Shown one piece after another: positions 20,391-33,833 of a stretch of DNA of 64,000 bases. The DNA lies in NCBI RefSeq assembly GCF_037023145.1, contig NZ_CP146091.1, positions 3,162,001-3,226,000 on the forward strand, in the 5' to 3' direction. The notes beneath the pieces were generated by a model that ran no database searches, was not told the DNA's origin, and worked only from the letters and a program-made list of their open reading frames with translations. The translations under genes were made by a program, and so were the position numbers. Positions within the stretch are counted from its first letter, which is position 1. Each line of letters opens with the position of its first letter. This DNA comes from Ralstonia sp. RRA. GTDB lineage: Bacteria; Pseudomonadota; Gammaproteobacteria; Burkholderiales; Burkholderiaceae.

Positions 20391-20573
20391 TTAGCCGATG
20401 ACCTTGACCAGGTAGGACACCTTGTTGATCATGCCGCGCACTGCCGGCGTGTCCTGCAATTCGGACACCGAGTTCATGCGGCGCAGGCCCAGACCACGCA
20501 CCGTGGCGCGGTGGTCTTCGCGCGTACCGATCAGGCTACGCACGAGTTGGACTTTCACGGTTTTCTGCGACAT
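20391..20573 (-). CDS. rpmD: 50S ribosomal protein L30
   Basis: The 60-residue L30 starts [16 protein letters not shown] and contains [16 protein letters not shown], the family signature. An ATG three codons upstream is possible, but family starts and spacing favour this one. It lies between rpsE and rplO. Confidence 0.97.
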   Translation of the reverse strand: MSQKTVKVQLVRSLIGTREDHRATVRGLGLRRMNSVSELQDTPAVRGMINKVSYLVKVIG

Positions 20574-20595
20574 ATCGTTCACCTATCCCTTCGGC

Positions 20596-21114
20596 TTAGC
20601 CGAGGATCTCTTCGACCGACTTGCCACGCTTGGCAGCAATTTCAGCCGGGGTGCTCATCTTGCGCAGGCCATCCAGCGTTGCGCGCACCATGTTGTAAGG
20701 ATTGGTCGAACCGTGCGACTTGGTCACGATGTTCGTCACGCCCATCACTTCGAAGATGGCGCGCATCGGGCCGCCGGCGATCACGCCAGTACCGTCCTTC
20801 GCGGGCATCATTTGCACCTTAGCGGCGCCATGCTTGCCAACCACTTCGTGCTGCAGCGTACCGTTCTTCAGCGGGACCTTGACCATCTTGCGACGGGCTT
20901 CGTCCATTGCCTTCTGTACGGCCACGGGCACTTCCTTCGCCTTGCCCTTGCCCATGCCGATACGGCCGTCGCCGTCGCCGACCACGGTCAGAGCAGCGAA
21001 ACCGAGAATCCGGCCGCCCTTGACCACCTTGGTCACGCGGTTGACCGCGATCATCTTCTCGCGAAGACCGTCGTCGCGCTCGTCCCCTTGGACCTTAGGT
21101 TGAATTTTTGCCAT
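20596..21114 (-). CDS. rpsE: 30S ribosomal protein S5
   Basis: S5 takes part in decoding accuracy and mRNA unwinding. The 172-residue sequence includes [19 protein letters not shown], the double-stranded-RNA-binding-like loop ([21 protein letters not shown]) and [22 protein letters not shown]. The spectinomycin loop VTKVVKGGR looks wild-type. It is in the usual spc position. Confidence 0.98.
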   Translation of the reverse strand: MAKIQPKVQGDERDDGLREKMIAVNRVTKVVKGGRILGFAALTVVGDGDGRIGMGKGKAKEVPVAVQKAMDEARRKMVKVPLKNGTLQHEVVGKHGAAKVQMMPAKDGTGVIAGGPMRAIFEVMGVTNIVTKSHGSTNPYNMVRATLDGLRKMSTPAEIAAKRGKSVEEILG

Positions 21115-21135
21115 GACGATATCCTCTATGCCGGC

Positions 21136-21492
21136 TTAGAACTTCAGGCCAGCTTCGCGTGCCGCGTCAGCCAGTGCCTTCACGCGACCGTGATAACGGA
21201 AACCCGAGCGATCGAACGCCACGGCTTCGATGCCGGCAGCCTTCGCCTTCTCAGCAATACGCTTACCCACCAGGGTGGCAGCCGCGGTGTTGCCACCGTT
21301 GCCGTTCAGTTCCTTGCGGACTTCGGCTTCCGCCGTCGAGGCCGCAGCCAGAACCTTCGTGCCGTCTTCCGAGAAGACCTGCGCGTAGATGTGCAGGTTG
21401 GTACGGTGCACAGCCAGGCGAGCGACGTTCAGTTCCGCAATCTTCAGGCGGGTCTGACGTGCACGGCGCAAACGCGAGTCATTTTTGTTCAT
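21136..21492 (-). CDS. rplR: 50S ribosomal protein L18
   Basis: L18 binds 5S rRNA. The 118-residue sequence starts [22 protein letters not shown], has the 5S-binding [17 protein letters not shown] and ends [22 protein letters not shown] start three codons earlier is possible; the MNKND start is normal for the family. Confidence 0.97.
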   Translation of the reverse strand: MNKNDSRLRRARQTRLKIAELNVARLAVHRTNLHIYAQVFSEDGTKVLAAASTAEAEVRKELNGNGGNTAAATLVGKRIAEKAKAAGIEAVAFDRSGFRYHGRVKALADAAREAGLKF

Positions 21493-21503
21493 GATGTGCA
21501 CCC

Positions 21504-22037
21504 TTACTTCTTCTTGGTTTCCTTCAGGATCACACGCTCGTCTGCGTAGCGCACACCCTTGCCCTTGTAGGGCTCAGGCGGACGATAGCCACGCACTTCA
21601 GCGGCGACCTGACCAACTTTCTGCTTGTCCGAACCCTTGATAATGATTTCGGTCTGCGTCGGCGTTTCCGCCTTCACGCCTTCCGGCATCTCATGGATCA
21701 CGTCGTGCGAGAAACCGAGTTGCAGCTTCAGGGCGGTGCCTTGAAGCGAAGCACGGTAACCCACGCCGACCAGGTTCAGCTTGCGCTCGAAGCCCGTCGT
21801 CACACCCTTGACCATGTTGGCCGTCAGGGCGCGCATCGTGCCTTGCAACGCATTGGCTTCACGCGACTCATCTGCCGGCTCGAACGTAATCGTGCCGTTG
21901 TCGGTGTTGACCTTAACCAGCGAGTGAATCGGCTGCGTCAGCGTGCCCAGCGGGCCCTTGACGGTCAGCAGACCACCAGCGAAATTGACTTCGGCGCCCT
22001 TGGGCAGCGCGATGGGAGCCTTACCTACGCGAGACAT
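21504..22037 (-). CDS. rplF: 50S ribosomal protein L6
   Basis: L6 lies near the factor-binding region of the 50S subunit. The 177-residue sequence starts [19 protein letters not shown], carries the duplicated L6 fold, and ends with the signature [21 protein letters not shown]. It is between rpsH and rplR. Confidence 0.98.
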   Translation of the reverse strand: MSRVGKAPIALPKGAEVNFAGGLLTVKGPLGTLTQPIHSLVKVNTDNGTITFEPADESREANALQGTMRALTANMVKGVTTGFERKLNLVGVGYRASLQGTALKLQLGFSHDVIHEMPEGVKAETPTQTEIIIKGSDKQKVGQVAAEVRGYRPPEPYKGKGVRYADERVILKETKKK

Positions 22038-22049
22038 GGTTCCCCTCCC

Positions 22050-22445
22050 TTAGGCGACGTAGCAAATGACTTCGCCACCGACACCGGTTGCGCGCGCACG
22101 GCGGTCCGTCATCAGACCCTGCGGGGTCGAGATGATGGCGACGCCCAGGCCGTTCATCACTTGCGGGATTTCGTTACGGCCCTTGTACACACGCAGACCA
22201 GGCTTCGAGACGCGCTCCAGGCGCTCGATGACCGGACGGCCAGCGTAGTACTTCAGACCAATCGTCAGCGTGGACTTGCCACCCTGCTCGGTCACGGCGA
22301 ATTCGTCGATGTAGCCTTCGTCCTTCAGGACTTTGGCGATTGCCACCTTCAGCTTCGACGACGGCATGACCACCGACGCTTTTTCCACCGCTTGCGCGTT
22401 GCGGATACGCGTCAGCATATCGGCGATCGGATCGCTCATGCTCAT
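22050..22445 (-). CDS. rpsH: 30S ribosomal protein S8
   Basis: S8 is a primary 16S binder and, in E. coli, the translational repressor of the spc operon. The 131-residue sequence starts [18 protein letters not shown] and ends [11 protein letters not shown], with the [13 protein letters not shown] signature. GGAG at good spacing supports the first ATG; a second ATG follows two codons later. Confidence 0.98.
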   Translation of the reverse strand: MSMSDPIADMLTRIRNAQAVEKASVVMPSSKLKVAIAKVLKDEGYIDEFAVTEQGGKSTLTIGLKYYAGRPVIERLERVSKPGLRVYKGRNEIPQVMNGLGVAIISTPQGLMTDRRARATGVGGEVICYVA

Positions 22446-22472
22446 AGTGTTTCTCCTGTAGCCTGTGCGTGA

Positions 22473-22778
22473 TTACCAGCTGGCTTTCGTCAGACCCGGG
22501 ATTTCGCCCTTGAAGGCGATCTCACGGAGCTTGTTACGCGCCAGGCCAAACTTGCGGAACGTACCGCGGGGACGACCGGTGATCGAGCAGCGGTTGCGCT
22601 GACGAGTCGGGTTCGCGTTGCGCGGCAGAGCTTGCAGCTTCAGGCGCGCTTCGTAACGCTCTTCTTCCGACTTGCTTTGGTCTGCCACGATGGCTTCGAG
22701 AGCGGCGCGCTTCTCAGCGTACTTGGCCACGAGCTTGGCACGCTTCTTCTCGCGTTCGATCAGAGACAATTTAGCCAC
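22473..22778 (-). CDS. rpsN: 30S ribosomal protein S14 (long, zinc-free form)
   Basis: The 101-residue S14 is the long C-minus type without zinc cysteines. Motifs are [20 protein letters not shown] and [18 protein letters not shown]. The start codon is GTG, preceded by AAGGGG. It lies between rplE and rpsH. Confidence 0.97.
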   Translation of the reverse strand: MAKLSLIEREKKRAKLVAKYAEKRAALEAIVADQSKSEEERYEARLKLQALPRNANPTRQRNRCSITGRPRGTFRKFGLARNKLREIAFKGEIPGLTKASW

Positions 22779-22787
22779 GGTAACCCC

Positions 22788-23330
22788 TTAATTACGGAAC
22801 GGGAACTTGAACGCATTGAGGAGCGCCTTCGCTTCCTCATCGTTCTTCGCAGTCGTCGTGATGCTGATGTTCAGACCACGGAGTGCGTCGATCTTGTCGT
22901 ACTCGATTTCGGGGAAAATGATCTGCTCTTTCACACCGATGTTGTAGTTGCCACGACCGTCGAACGCCTTACCCGACACACCGCGGAAATCGCGCACGCG
23001 GGGCAGCGACACCGTGATGAAGCGGTCCAGGAATTCGTACATGCGTTGGCCACGCAGCGTGACCATCGTGCCGATCGGGTAACCCTGGCGAATCTTGAAG
23101 CCGGCGATAGCCTTGCGGGCCTTCGTCACGATGGGCTTCTGGCCAGCGATCTTGATCAGGTCGCCCGTGGCGTGCTCGATGACCTTCTTGTCATTGATGG
23201 CTTCGCCAAGACCCATGTTCAGAGTGATCTTGGTGATGCGCGGCACTTCCATCACGGACTTGTAACCGAACTGCTTGATCAGCTCGGGCACAACCTTCTC
23301 TTTGTAAAACTCTTGCAGACGTGCAGTCAT
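22788..23330 (-). CDS. rplE: 50S ribosomal protein L5
   Basis: L5 binds 5S rRNA and contacts P-site tRNA. The 180-residue sequence starts [18 protein letters not shown] and has [16 protein letters not shown] and [16 protein letters not shown], both diagnostic. The frame extends upstream for ten codons, but the ATG before TARL is the family start and has a GGAG site. Confidence 0.98.
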   Translation of the reverse strand: MTARLQEFYKEKVVPELIKQFGYKSVMEVPRITKITLNMGLGEAINDKKVIEHATGDLIKIAGQKPIVTKARKAIAGFKIRQGYPIGTMVTLRGQRMYEFLDRFITVSLPRVRDFRGVSGKAFDGRGNYNIGVKEQIIFPEIEYDKIDALRGLNISITTTAKNDEEAKALLNAFKFPFRN

Positions 23331-23356
23331 GCTCAACTCCTCTCTATCGCCCAGAA

Positions 23357-23665
23357 TCAAGCGCCGACGGCAGCACCGGTGGTCTTCAGGACACGCGTCT
23401 TCACGCCGCCTTCAACCTTGATGCCGACGCGCGACGGCTTGCCATTGGCATCCACGAGCGCAACGTTCGAAATATGGATGGGCATGACCTTATCAACCAC
23501 ACCACCCGTGGTACCCAGCATCGGGTTCGGGCGCACGTGCTTCTTGGCAACGTTCACGCCTTCCACCGTCACGTGCTCAGCGAGCACCGACAGCACGGTA
23601 CCTTGCTTACCCTTGTCCTTACCGGTGCGGACGATGACGCGATCGCCCTTGCGAATCTTGTTCAT
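23357..23665 (-). CDS. rplX: 50S ribosomal protein L24
   Basis: L24 initiates 50S assembly. The 102-residue sequence starts [22 protein letters not shown] (a KOW motif) and includes [12 protein letters not shown] and [12 protein letters not shown]. It lies between rplN and rplE. Confidence 0.98.
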   Translation of the reverse strand: MNKIRKGDRVIVRTGKDKGKQGTVLSVLAEHVTVEGVNVAKKHVRPNPMLGTTGGVVDKVMPIHISNVALVDANGKPSRVGIKVEGGVKTRVLKTTGAAVGA

Positions 23666-23676
23666 GCGGCCTCCGA

Positions 23677-24045
23677 TTACAGCACTTCCGGCGCGAGCGA
23701 CACGATCTTCATGAAGCGCTCGGTACGGAGTTCGCGAGTGACCGGCCCGAAGATGCGGGTGCCGATCGGCTCAAGCTTGGTGTTCAGCAGCACGGCGGCA
23801 TTGCCGTCGAACTTGATGAGCGAGCCGTCAGGACGGCGCACGCCCTTGGCGGTACGCACCACCACGGCGTTGTAGATATCGCCCTTCTTCACGCGACCAC
23901 GCGGGGCAGCATCCTTGACGCTGACCTTGATGATGTCGCCGACGCTGGCGTAGCGGCGCTTCGAACCGCCCAGCACCTTGATGCACATGACTTCACGCGC
24001 ACCCGTGTTATCGGCCACTTCGAGCCGGCTTTCTGTCTGAATCAT
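23677..24045 (-). CDS. rplN: 50S ribosomal protein L14
   Basis: L14 forms part of an inter-subunit bridge. The 122-residue sequence starts [19 protein letters not shown] and ends [19 protein letters not shown]. It is the first gene of the spc segment and has a leader of about 210 nt behind a good sigma70-type promoter. An in-frame upstream extension is not family-like. Confidence 0.98.
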   Translation of the reverse strand: MIQTESRLEVADNTGAREVMCIKVLGGSKRRYASVGDIIKVSVKDAAPRGRVKKGDIYNAVVVRTAKGVRRPDGSLIKFDGNAAVLLNTKLEPIGTRIFGPVTRELRTERFMKIVSLAPEVL

Positions 24046-24256
24046 GGTGTTCTCGTCCCAACTTAATTCGCCGTTACGCACAATGCGCAGAAGCGATCAG
24101 TCTTGGTCCCGCCGGCTGCTGGCATTGCGCCAACCGCGATTGGGTTGATCAACTTGAAGTCGGTAGCTGCCTGGCAGCGAGTGCCACCAGACCCATTCAT
24201 TCTTCTCTTTGCCCGAGCCACCAGCCGAACAGCTGGCAACCCTCTCAAAGGGAAAG
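24046..24256 (-). promoter_or_regulatory. long structured leader of the spc segment (upstream of rplN)
   Basis: This is the expected 5' leader from the spc promoter to the rplN start. It contains a short open frame of 61 codons with no family resemblance, and a small stem-loop (CCAGC / GCTGG around TGTTCG) near its 5' end. A leader this long before a ribosomal operon is a candidate site for feedback control; no binding site is identified. Confidence 0.45.
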
Positions 24257-24262
24257 ACCGAG

Positions 24263-24290
24263 ACTATATCACATAATCTCGGTCTTGCAA
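24263..24290 (-). promoter_or_regulatory. sigma70-type promoter of the spc segment
   Basis: The minus strand has TTGCAA (24285-24290), a 16-bp spacer and TATAGT (24263-24268). TGA stands before TATAGT, making an extended -10. The elements lie in and beside a perfect 10-bp inverted repeat (24254-24286), so the same DNA can also fold as a hairpin in transcripts arriving from rpsQ. Confidence 0.75.
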
Positions 24291-24313
24291 CAGCAAACTG
24301 CTCAGCTGTTGTT

Positions 24314-24583
24314 TTAGATCACGCGTGCAGCTTCAAGCAGACGCGACACCACCCACGACTTGGTGCGCGAGATCGGGCGCGATTCCGTGATCTCAACCTT
24401 GTCGCCTTCGTTGTACTGGTTGGCTTCGTCGTGCGCATGGTACTTCTTCGAGCGCACCACGTACTTACCGTACAGCGGATGCTTGACGCGGTTTTCGACC
24501 AGGACCGTCACGGTCTTGTCCATCTTGTTGCTGACAACGCGACCGACGAGCGTGCGCTTCAGGGACGTTGCTGCTTCAGTCAT
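24314..24583 (-). CDS. rpsQ: 30S ribosomal protein S17
   Basis: The 89-residue S17 has [22 protein letters not shown] and [19 protein letters not shown], then [18 protein letters not shown]. Its ATG overlaps the rpmC stop (ATGA), which suggests translational coupling. It is the last gene of the S10 segment; the hairpin-promoter element follows. Confidence 0.98.
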   Translation of the reverse strand: MTEAATSLKRTLVGRVVSNKMDKTVTVLVENRVKHPLYGKYVVRSKKYHAHDEANQYNEGDKVEITESRPISRTKSWVVSRLLEAARVI

Positions 24584-24774
24584 TTCTGGTTCCCCTTCTG
24601 GCCCAGCACGGTACGGACACGCGCGATGTCACGACGCACCTTCTTCAGCTGGCTGGTGTTCTGCAGCTGTTGCGTCGCCTTTTGCATGCGCAGGCCGAAT
24701 TGGGCCTTCAGCAGCTCGGAGAGCTCCTGGTTCAGCCCGGCGACATCCTTGTCGCGCAGTTCAGATGCTTTCAT
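24580..24774 (-). CDS. rpmC: 50S ribosomal protein L29
   Basis: The 64-residue L29 lies at the tunnel exit and contacts signal recognition particle and trigger factor. It starts [20 protein letters not shown] and has [19 protein letters not shown], then [12 protein letters not shown]. It overlaps rpsQ by 4 bp. Confidence 0.97.
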   Translation of the reverse strand: MKASELRDKDVAGLNQELSELLKAQFGLRMQKATQQLQNTSQLKKVRRDIARVRTVLGQKGNQK

Positions 24775-24786
24775 GGTGTGTGCTCC

Positions 24787-25203
24787 TTACGTTCCGACCT
24801 GACGCACCACGAAGCTGGTCGCGATCGGCAACTTGGCAGCGGCCAGGCGGAAAGCCTCGCGTGCCAGTTCTTCGCCGACGCCGTCCATTTCGTACAGCAT
24901 CTTGCCCGGCTGAATTTCAGCCACGTAGTATTCCGGGTTGCCCTTACCGTTACCCATACGGACTTCGGCAGGCTTCTTCGAGATCGGCTTGTCCGGGAAA
25001 ATCCGGATCCAAATGCGGCCGCCACGCTTGATGTGACGGGTCATCGCACGACGGGCGGACTCGATCTGACGCGCAGTCAGACGGCCACGACCCATCGCCT
25101 TCAGGCCGAATTCGCCGAACGACACGGCGTTACCGCGCGTGGCGATACCGGTGTTACGGCCCTTCTGCTCCTTGCGGTACTTCCTGCGCTTAGGTTGCAG
25201 CAT
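24787..25203 (-). CDS. rplP: 50S ribosomal protein L16
   Basis: The 138-residue L16 organises the A-site region of the 50S subunit. It starts [17 protein letters not shown] and has [21 protein letters not shown] and the [20 protein letters not shown] segment with the hydroxylatable-type loop. It is between rpsC and rpmC. Confidence 0.98.
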   Translation of the reverse strand: MLQPKRRKYRKEQKGRNTGIATRGNAVSFGEFGLKAMGRGRLTARQIESARRAMTRHIKRGGRIWIRIFPDKPISKKPAEVRMGNGKGNPEYYVAEIQPGKMLYEMDGVGEELAREAFRLAAAKLPIATSFVVRQVGT

Positions 25204-25205
25204 GT

Positions 25206-26003
25206 TTATTCTCCAGTCTTGGCGTCGGCGCCACCGCTACGGCGGGGAGCACCTGCACCAGCACCGCGGCGCTGACCGGCCGGGCGATCGCCTTCACGGC
25301 GACGACCTTCCGGGCGACCCGGGCGGCGACGGCGCTCGTCTTCCTTCGGCTCTTCCACGACGGGTGCGTCGTTGCGACCCAGATGGTCGCCCTTGTACAC
25401 CCACACCTTGACACCGATGATGCCGTAGGTGGTTTCCGCTTCGGAGAAGCCGTAGTCGATATCGGCGCGCAGCGTGTGCAGGGGCACACGGCCTTCGCGG
25501 TACCACTCGGTACGGGCGATTTCGATGCCGTTCAGACGGCCCGAGCTCATGATCTTGATGCCCTGAGCACCCAGACGCATTGCGTTCTGCATCGCGCGCT
25601 TCATGGCGCGACGGAACATGATGCGGCGCTCAAGCTGCTGCGTGATCGAATCGGCGATCAGCTGCGCATCGACTTCCGGCTTGCGGATTTCTTCGATGTT
25701 CACGTGCACGGGCACGCCCATGCGACGTTGCAGTTCAGCCTTCAGCAGTTCGATGTCCTCGCCCTTCTTGCCGATCACCACGCCCGGACGCGAGCTGTAA
25801 ATGGTGATACGTGCATTCTTGGCCGGACGCTCGATGACCACGCGGCCCACCGAAGCGTTCTTCAGCTTCTTCTTCAGAAACTCGCGAACTTCGATGTCTT
25901 CCTTGAGCATGCCGGCAAACTGGGTGTTGTTCGCGTACCAACGCGAAGCCCAGTTACGGCTGACAGCCAGACGGAAGCCAGTCGGATGAATCTTCTGTCC
26001 CAT
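25206..26003 (-). CDS. rpsC: 30S ribosomal protein S3
   Basis: S3 forms part of the mRNA entry helicase. The 265-residue sequence starts [20 protein letters not shown], has the KH domain ([18 protein letters not shown]) and [21 protein letters not shown]. The C-terminal tail of about 45 residues is Arg/Gly-rich and low in complexity, longer than in E. coli and typical of Burkholderiales. Confidence 0.98.
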   Translation of the reverse strand: MGQKIHPTGFRLAVSRNWASRWYANNTQFAGMLKEDIEVREFLKKKLKNASVGRVVIERPAKNARITIYSSRPGVVIGKKGEDIELLKAELQRRMGVPVHVNIEEIRKPEVDAQLIADSITQQLERRIMFRRAMKRAMQNAMRLGAQGIKIMSSGRLNGIEIARTEWYREGRVPLHTLRADIDYGFSEAETTYGIIGVKVWVYKGDHLGRNDAPVVEEPKEDERRRRPGRPEGRRREGDRPAGQRRGAGAGAPRRSGGADAKTGE

Positions 26004-26012
26004 CGTGACCCC

Positions 26013-26342
26013 TTAGTTGCCCAGCGTCACAGTGATGTGACAGGTTTGTTTCTCGATGCGGTTGCCACGGCCCTTCGCACGCGCGGTGAAGCGCTTGAGC
26101 GACGTTGCCTTGTCGATGTAGATCGACTTGACCTTCAGCTCATCGATGTCGGCGCCTTCGTTGTGCTCGGCGTTCGCGATGGCGGACTCAACCACCTTCT
26201 TCACGATGCCAGCCGCCTTCTTCGGGCTGAACGTCAGCACGTTGAGTGCGCGCTCGATCGACAGGCCGCGGATCTGGTCAGCAACCAGGCGCGTCTTCTG
26301 TGCGGAGATACGGGCGCCGCGATGAATCGCTTTAACTTCCAT
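26013..26342 (-). CDS. rplV: 50S ribosomal protein L22
   Basis: The 109-residue L22 lines the exit tunnel with L4. It starts [20 protein letters not shown], has [20 protein letters not shown], and the beta-hairpin tip [19 protein letters not shown]. The macrolide-related hairpin has no visible insertion or deletion. Confidence 0.98.
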   Translation of the reverse strand: MEVKAIHRGARISAQKTRLVADQIRGLSIERALNVLTFSPKKAAGIVKKVVESAIANAEHNEGADIDELKVKSIYIDKATSLKRFTARAKGRGNRIEKQTCHITVTLGN

Positions 26343-26351
26343 GATTGCCCC

Positions 26352-26627
26352 TTATCGCTTCGCTTTCTTGTCGGCAGCGTGGCCCTTGAACGTACGCGTG
26401 AGCGCAAATTCGCCGAGCTTGTGGCCAACCATGTTTTCCGTGACGTACACGGGGACGTGCTGACGGCCGTTGTGAACGGCGATCGTCAGGCCGATGAAGT
26501 CCGGCAGAATGGTCGAACGGCGCGACCAAGTCTTGATGGGCTTCTTGTCCTTCGTCTGCACCGCCGTTTCCACCTTCTTCAGCAGGTGGGCGTCGATGAA
26601 CGGACCTTTCTTTACGGAACGAGTCAT
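26352..26627 (-). CDS. rpsS: 30S ribosomal protein S19
   Basis: The 91-residue S19 is a 30S head protein. It starts [20 protein letters not shown] and has [22 protein letters not shown] and [14 protein letters not shown]. It is between rplB and rplV. Confidence 0.98.
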   Translation of the reverse strand: MTRSVKKGPFIDAHLLKKVETAVQTKDKKPIKTWSRRSTILPDFIGLTIAVHNGRQHVPVYVTENMVGHKLGEFALTRTFKGHAADKKAKR

Positions 26628-26648
26628 TTCTTAGCTCCTACCTACCGA

Positions 26649-27479
26649 TTAACGCTTGTGACGGCGTTGGACGATCATGCTGTCCGTGCGCTTGTTACGA
26701 CGGGTGCGGTAGCCCTTGGTCGGCGTGCCCCACGGGGACACCGGATCACGACCAGCTGCGGTCTTACCTTCACCACCACCGTGCGGGTGATCCACCGGGT
26801 TCATCACCACACCGCGAACGGTCGGGCGAATACCGCGCCAACGGGTTGCACCGGCCTTGCCGATCTGGCGCAGGCTGTGCTCTTCGTTGCCGACTTCACC
26901 GATGGTCGCGCGGCACTCGATGTGCACGCGGCGCACTTCACCCGAGCGCAGACGCACTTGAGCGTAGATGCCTTCGCGAGCCAGCAGCACGGCGGACGTA
27001 CCAGCCGAACGGGCCACTTGAGCGCCCTTGCCCGGCAGGATTTCCACGCAGTGGATCGTCGTACCGACCGGAATGTTGCGGATCGGCAGGTTGTTACCGG
27101 CCTTGATCGGCGCTTCCGAGCCGTTGGCGATGGCTTGGCCAACCACAGCGCCCTTCGGGGCGATGATGTAGCGGCGCTCGCCGTCGGCGAACAGCACGAG
27201 CGCGATGTTGGCGCTACGGTTCGGATCGTATTCCAGGCGCTCGATCTTGGCCGGGATACCGTCCTTATCGTTACGCTTGAAATCGACGATGCGATAGTGA
27301 TGCTTGTGACCACCGCCCTTATGGCGCGTGGTGATGTGGCCGTTGTTGTTACGACCCGACTTCTGGAATTGCTTTTCCAGCAGCGGAGCGTGCGGCGCAC
27401 CCTTGTGAAGGTCGGGGTTGACGACCTTCACCATCGAGCGGCGGCCCGGCGATGTCGGCTTGGTCTTGACGAGTGCCAT
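26649..27479 (-). CDS. rplB: 50S ribosomal protein L2
   Basis: The 276-residue L2 supports peptidyl-transferase centre assembly. It starts [20 protein letters not shown] and has [15 protein letters not shown] and the diagnostic C-terminal [15 protein letters not shown] segment with the conserved histidine. It follows rplW by 2 bp. Confidence 0.98.
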   Translation of the reverse strand: MALVKTKPTSPGRRSMVKVVNPDLHKGAPHAPLLEKQFQKSGRNNNGHITTRHKGGGHKHHYRIVDFKRNDKDGIPAKIERLEYDPNRSANIALVLFADGERRYIIAPKGAVVGQAIANGSEAPIKAGNNLPIRNIPVGTTIHCVEILPGKGAQVARSAGTSAVLLAREGIYAQVRLRSGEVRRVHIECRATIGEVGNEEHSLRQIGKAGATRWRGIRPTVRGVVMNPVDHPHGGGEGKTAAGRDPVSPWGTPTKGYRTRRNKRTDSMIVQRRHKR

Positions 27480-27481
27480 GA

Positions 27482-27796
27482 TTACTTGGCCTCCGCTTCA
27501 AAATTGATTTCCTGACCCGGCTTCAGCGAAACGTAGGCCATCTTCACGTGGTTACGACGACCCATGAAGCGACCGAAGCGCTTTTGCTTGCCCTTGCGGT
27601 TCAGAATCTGGACGGAAGCGACTTCCACCTTGAACAGCAGTTCAACGGCAGCCTTCACCTCGATCTTGTTGGCGTCGGGAGCCACTTCGAACACGACCTG
27701 TTCGTTCTTCTCGGCCACCAGCGTTGCCTTTTCAGACACCACGGGCGCCAGCAGCACCTGCATCAGGCGATGGTCGTTCTTGGCAACTTGCGTCAT
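27482..27796 (-). CDS. rplW: 50S ribosomal protein L23
   Basis: The 104-residue L23 is the docking site for trigger factor and SRP at the tunnel exit. Motifs are [15 protein letters not shown] and [20 protein letters not shown]. Its ATG overlaps the rplD stop by 4 bp, suggesting translational coupling. Confidence 0.98.
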   Translation of the reverse strand: MTQVAKNDHRLMQVLLAPVVSEKATLVAEKNEQVVFEVAPDANKIEVKAAVELLFKVEVASVQILNRKGKQKRFGRFMGRRNHVKMAYVSLKPGQEINFEAEAK

Positions 27797-28413
27797 TTCA
27801 GCAACTCCTCGATCTGCGCGACGGCACCCTTCGTCACGAGCACCTTCTTGTAGTGCACGAGCGACAGGGGGTCAGCGTGACGCGGCTCAACCACGAGCAC
27901 GTGCGCCAGGTTGCGCGATGCCAGGAAGAGGTTTTCGTCCAGGTTATCGGTAATCACGAGCACCGAATCCAGGCCCATGGCGCCGAGCTTGTCAGCCAGC
28001 AGCTTGGTCTTGGGGGCTTCGACGGACAGGCTGTCAACGACGTTGATGCGACCTTCACGGGCAAGCTGCGAATAAATCGAGCGCATGCCGGCGCGGTACA
28101 TCTTCTTGTTGACCTTCTGCGAGAAGTTTTCTTCCGGGCTGTTCGGGAAGATACGACCACCCCCGCGCCACAGCGGGGAGGAGCTCATACCTGCACGGGC
28201 GCGGCCCGTACCCTTTTGGCGCCACGGCTTCTTGGTCGTGTGCTTGACCTCTTCACGATCCTTCTGCTTACGGTTACCGCTGCGAGCGTTGGCCTGGTAA
28301 GCAACGACGATCTGGTGAACGAGGGCTTCGTTATAGTCACGGCCGAACACTTCCGGCGAGGCAGCAACGCCAGCGCCGAGTTGACCGTTGTCCTGGAGCA
28401 GCTTCAGTTCCAT
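27793..28413 (-). CDS. rplD: 50S ribosomal protein L4
   Basis: The 206-residue L4 lines the tunnel; in E. coli it also represses the S10 operon. Motifs are [33 protein letters not shown] and [13 protein letters not shown] (the extended loop). It overlaps rplW by 4 bp. Confidence 0.98.
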   Translation of the reverse strand: MELKLLQDNGQLGAGVAASPEVFGRDYNEALVHQIVVAYQANARSGNRKQKDREEVKHTTKKPWRQKGTGRARAGMSSSPLWRGGGRIFPNSPEENFSQKVNKKMYRAGMRSIYSQLAREGRINVVDSLSVEAPKTKLLADKLGAMGLDSVLVITDNLDENLFLASRNLAHVLVVEPRHADPLSLVHYKKVLVTKGAVAQIEELLK

Positions 28414-28424
28414 GCGTTTGCTCC

Positions 28425-29078
28425 TTATGCCTTCTTAGCGCGAGCCTTCACGGCCGGCGTGACGATGACTTGACCGTTCTTGGCACCCGGGATCGCACCC
28501 TTGACCAGCAGCAGCTTGCGCTCTGCGTCGATCTTGGCGATTTCCAGGTTCTGGACGGTACGGGTGACGTCACCCATGTGACCGGTCATGCGCTTACCCG
28601 GGAACACGCGACCCGGATCCTGCGCCATACCGATCGAGCCCGGCACATTGTGCGAGCGCGAGTTACCGTGCGTGGCGCGGCCCGACGAGAAGTTGTAACG
28701 CTTGATCGTACCGGCGTAGCCCTTACCAATCGTCACACCTTGAACGTCGACCTTCTGGCCGACTTCGAACAGGTCGACGCTGATGTTCGCGCCCGGCTGG
28801 AATTCAGCGGCACGAGCGGCATCCACTCGGAATTCTTTGATGACTTCGCCCGCTTCCACGCCGGCTTTGGCGAGATGACCCGCCAGCGGCTTGGTGACGC
28901 GGCTGGCGCGTCGGGTGCCGAAGGTGACTTGAACCGCGGTATAACCGTCGGTCTCGTCCGTCTTGATTTGCGTCACGCGGTTGTCGCCGACCTCGAGCAC
29001 GGTGACGGGAATCGAATCGCCGTCGTCCGTGAAAATACGGGTCATGCCAACCTTGCGACCTACAAGGCCAAGGCTCAT
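28425..29078 (-). CDS. rplC: 50S ribosomal protein L3
   Basis: The 217-residue L3 is an early 50S assembly protein. It starts [20 protein letters not shown] and has the long central loop ([19 protein letters not shown] and [15 protein letters not shown]). The ATG with GGAG was preferred to one four codons upstream. It is preceded by a promoter and by a terminator after rpsJ. Confidence 0.98.
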   Translation of the reverse strand: MSLGLVGRKVGMTRIFTDDGDSIPVTVLEVGDNRVTQIKTDETDGYTAVQVTFGTRRASRVTKPLAGHLAKAGVEAGEVIKEFRVDAARAAEFQPGANISVDLFEVGQKVDVQGVTIGKGYAGTIKRYNFSSGRATHGNSRSHNVPGSIGMAQDPGRVFPGKRMTGHMGDVTRTVQNLEIAKIDAERKLLLVKGAIPGAKNGQVIVTPAVKARAKKA

Positions 29079-29184
29079 GGTTTGCTCCATTCCCAGCTGC
29101 GATTGGCCGGGGCTGATTGATACTACGAATCTTGAACTGGACTGCGCCTAAAGAGACAGCGCGAGGCCAAATGGCCAGCCCACT

Positions 29185-29201
29185 CCCCTTGACTAAAGGG
29201 G
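29185..29201 (-). promoter_or_regulatory. small stem-loop at the 5' end of the rplC leader
   Basis: A perfect 6-bp stem (CCCCTT / AAGGGG) with a 5-nt loop begins about 10 nt after the rplC -10 box, so it would be at the very 5' end of the transcript and could protect it. Confidence 0.45.
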
Positions 29202-29210
29202 TAGCCCTAC

Positions 29211-29239
29211 ACTATATCCCGCCTACAAACAATCTGCAA
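29211..29239 (-). promoter_or_regulatory. sigma70-type promoter upstream of rplC
   Basis: The minus strand has TTGCAG (29234-29239), a 17-bp spacer and TATAGT (29211-29216). The leader to rplC would be about 125 nt. The -10 is identical to those of the spc and str segments. The rest of the rpsJ-rplC spacer (29079-29364) holds the terminator and hairpin listed separately. Confidence 0.75.
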
Positions 29240-29292
29240 GGGCGATTACCGAATACGTGGCCGGACGTCGTGCGCGGTGCAACATCTGGGCC

Positions 29293-29328
29293 TAAAAAGC
29301 GAAACGGCGAGCACTTGGCTCGCCGTTT
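29293..29328 (-). terminator. intrinsic terminator between rpsJ and rplC
   Basis: On the minus strand an 11-bp perfect stem (AAACGGCGAGC / GCTCGCCGTTT) with a 5-nt loop is followed by CGCTTTTTAGG. It comes 37 bp after the rpsJ stop and before the rplC promoter, so rpsJ belongs to the str transcript. Confidence 0.85.
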
Positions 29329-29364
29329 GCCCGTTGCCGAAGTGATCCGGCAGCGTTGTCTTGC

Positions 29365-29676
29365 TTACTGCAGCTTGATCTCGACATCCACACCAGCCGG
29401 CAGGTCCAGCTTCATCAGCGCGTCAACGGTCTTGTCCGTCGGGTCGACGATGTCCATCAGGCGCTGGTGCGTGCGGATTTCGAACTGGTCGCGGCTGGTC
29501 TTGTTGACGTGCGGCGAACGCAGAACGTCGAAACGCTGGATGCGGGTCGGCAGGGGCACCGGGCCCTTGACGATTGCGCCGGTGCGCTTGGCGGTTTCAA
29601 CGATTTCAGCGGCCGACTGGTCGATCAGGCGGTAGTCGAAAGCCTTCAGGCGAATACGGATCTTTTGGTTCTGCAT
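29365..29676 (-). CDS. rpsJ: 30S ribosomal protein S10 (NusE)
   Basis: The 103-residue S10 is a 30S head protein and the NusG/NusB partner in antitermination. It starts [19 protein letters not shown] and has [21 protein letters not shown] and [19 protein letters not shown]. It follows tuf and is cut off from rplC by a terminator. Confidence 0.98.
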   Translation of the reverse strand: MQNQKIRIRLKAFDYRLIDQSAAEIVETAKRTGAIVKGPVPLPTRIQRFDVLRSPHVNKTSRDQFEIRTHQRLMDIVDPTDKTVDALMKLDLPAGVDVEIKLQ

Positions 29677-29783
29677 GATGTTTCCTTAAAGAGCATGGCG
29701 GCCAGGCCGCCGGGAAATTGAAAGAGCGATGCAACAGGCGATGCACCGCACCCCTTACGAGGAACGGCGCATCGATCCGCCTT

Positions 29784-30992
<1,209 letters not shown>

Positions 30993-31074
30993 GTCAGCTC
31001 CTCAATTCGGAATCGGCTAATTACTAGATTTGGATGCGGGCGATACGCACATGCGCATCGCCCAAACACATTGA

Positions 31075-33201
<2,127 letters not shown>

Positions 33202-33320
33202 GGTTAATCCTTTGCTCTGATTCGTCAACGGGGCGCTGCCGGATAGCAAGCGCCCCTAATACAAATGGGCGAGATGTGCGCGCACAACCCGCCCAGCAAC
33301 CAACAACGTTCGTGAGTCGC

Positions 33321-33791
33321 TTAGAAGCGGAAGTGCGAGAACGCCTTGTTGGCTTCTGCCATACGGTGCACTTCGTCGCGCTTCTTCATGGCGCCGCCGC
33401 GGCCTTCCGAGGCCTCGAGCAGTTCACCAGCCAGACGCAGGGCCATCGACTTCTCGCTGCGCTTCTTCGCAGCTTCCCGCAGCCAACGCATCGCCAATGC
33501 CAGACGACGCGACGGCCGGACTTCGACCGGCACCTGATAGTTGGCACCACCAACACGGCGGCTCTTCACTTCCACCACCGGCTTGATGTTGTTGATGGCA
33601 ACCGAAAACACCTCGATGGGTGCCTTGCCTGCTTTCTTCTCGATCTGGTCGAACGCACCGTAGACGATACGCTCAGCCACCGACTTCTTGCCGTCCAGCA
33701 TCAGGACGTTCATGAACTTGGCGACTTCCACATTGCCGAACTTCGGGTCCGGCAGAATTTCCCGCTTGGGGACTTCACGACGACGTGGCAT
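33321..33791 (-). CDS. rpsG: 30S ribosomal protein S7
   Basis: The 156-residue S7 nucleates the 30S head; in E. coli it is the str operon repressor. It starts [19 protein letters not shown] and has [18 protein letters not shown] and [20 protein letters not shown] [20 protein letters not shown]. The 199-bp spacer from rpsL holds an 8-bp hairpin (33815-33833) before its start. Confidence 0.98.
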   Translation of the reverse strand: MPRRREVPKREILPDPKFGNVEVAKFMNVLMLDGKKSVAERIVYGAFDQIEKKAGKAPIEVFSVAINNIKPVVEVKSRRVGGANYQVPVEVRPSRRLALAMRWLREAAKKRSEKSMALRLAGELLEASEGRGGAMKKRDEVHRMAEANKAFSHFRF

Positions 33792-33814
33792 CTTCTTTCC
33801 TTCTCTGTTCAGTT

Positions 33815-33833
33815 GAGAACCGCTTCGGTTCTC
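33815..33833 (-). promoter_or_regulatory. hairpin in the rpsL-rpsG spacer
   Basis: A perfect 8-bp stem (GAGAACCG / CGGTTCTC) with a 3-nt loop lies about 25 nt before the rpsG start. In E. coli S7 binds the rpsL-rpsG spacer; whether this hairpin is part of such a site is unknown. Confidence 0.4.

Noticed and set aside
24063..24248. A 61-codon open frame in the spc leader
   Set aside because: It has no good ribosome site, no family resemblance and an Arg/Ala-rich composition; it is more likely part of the untranslated leader.
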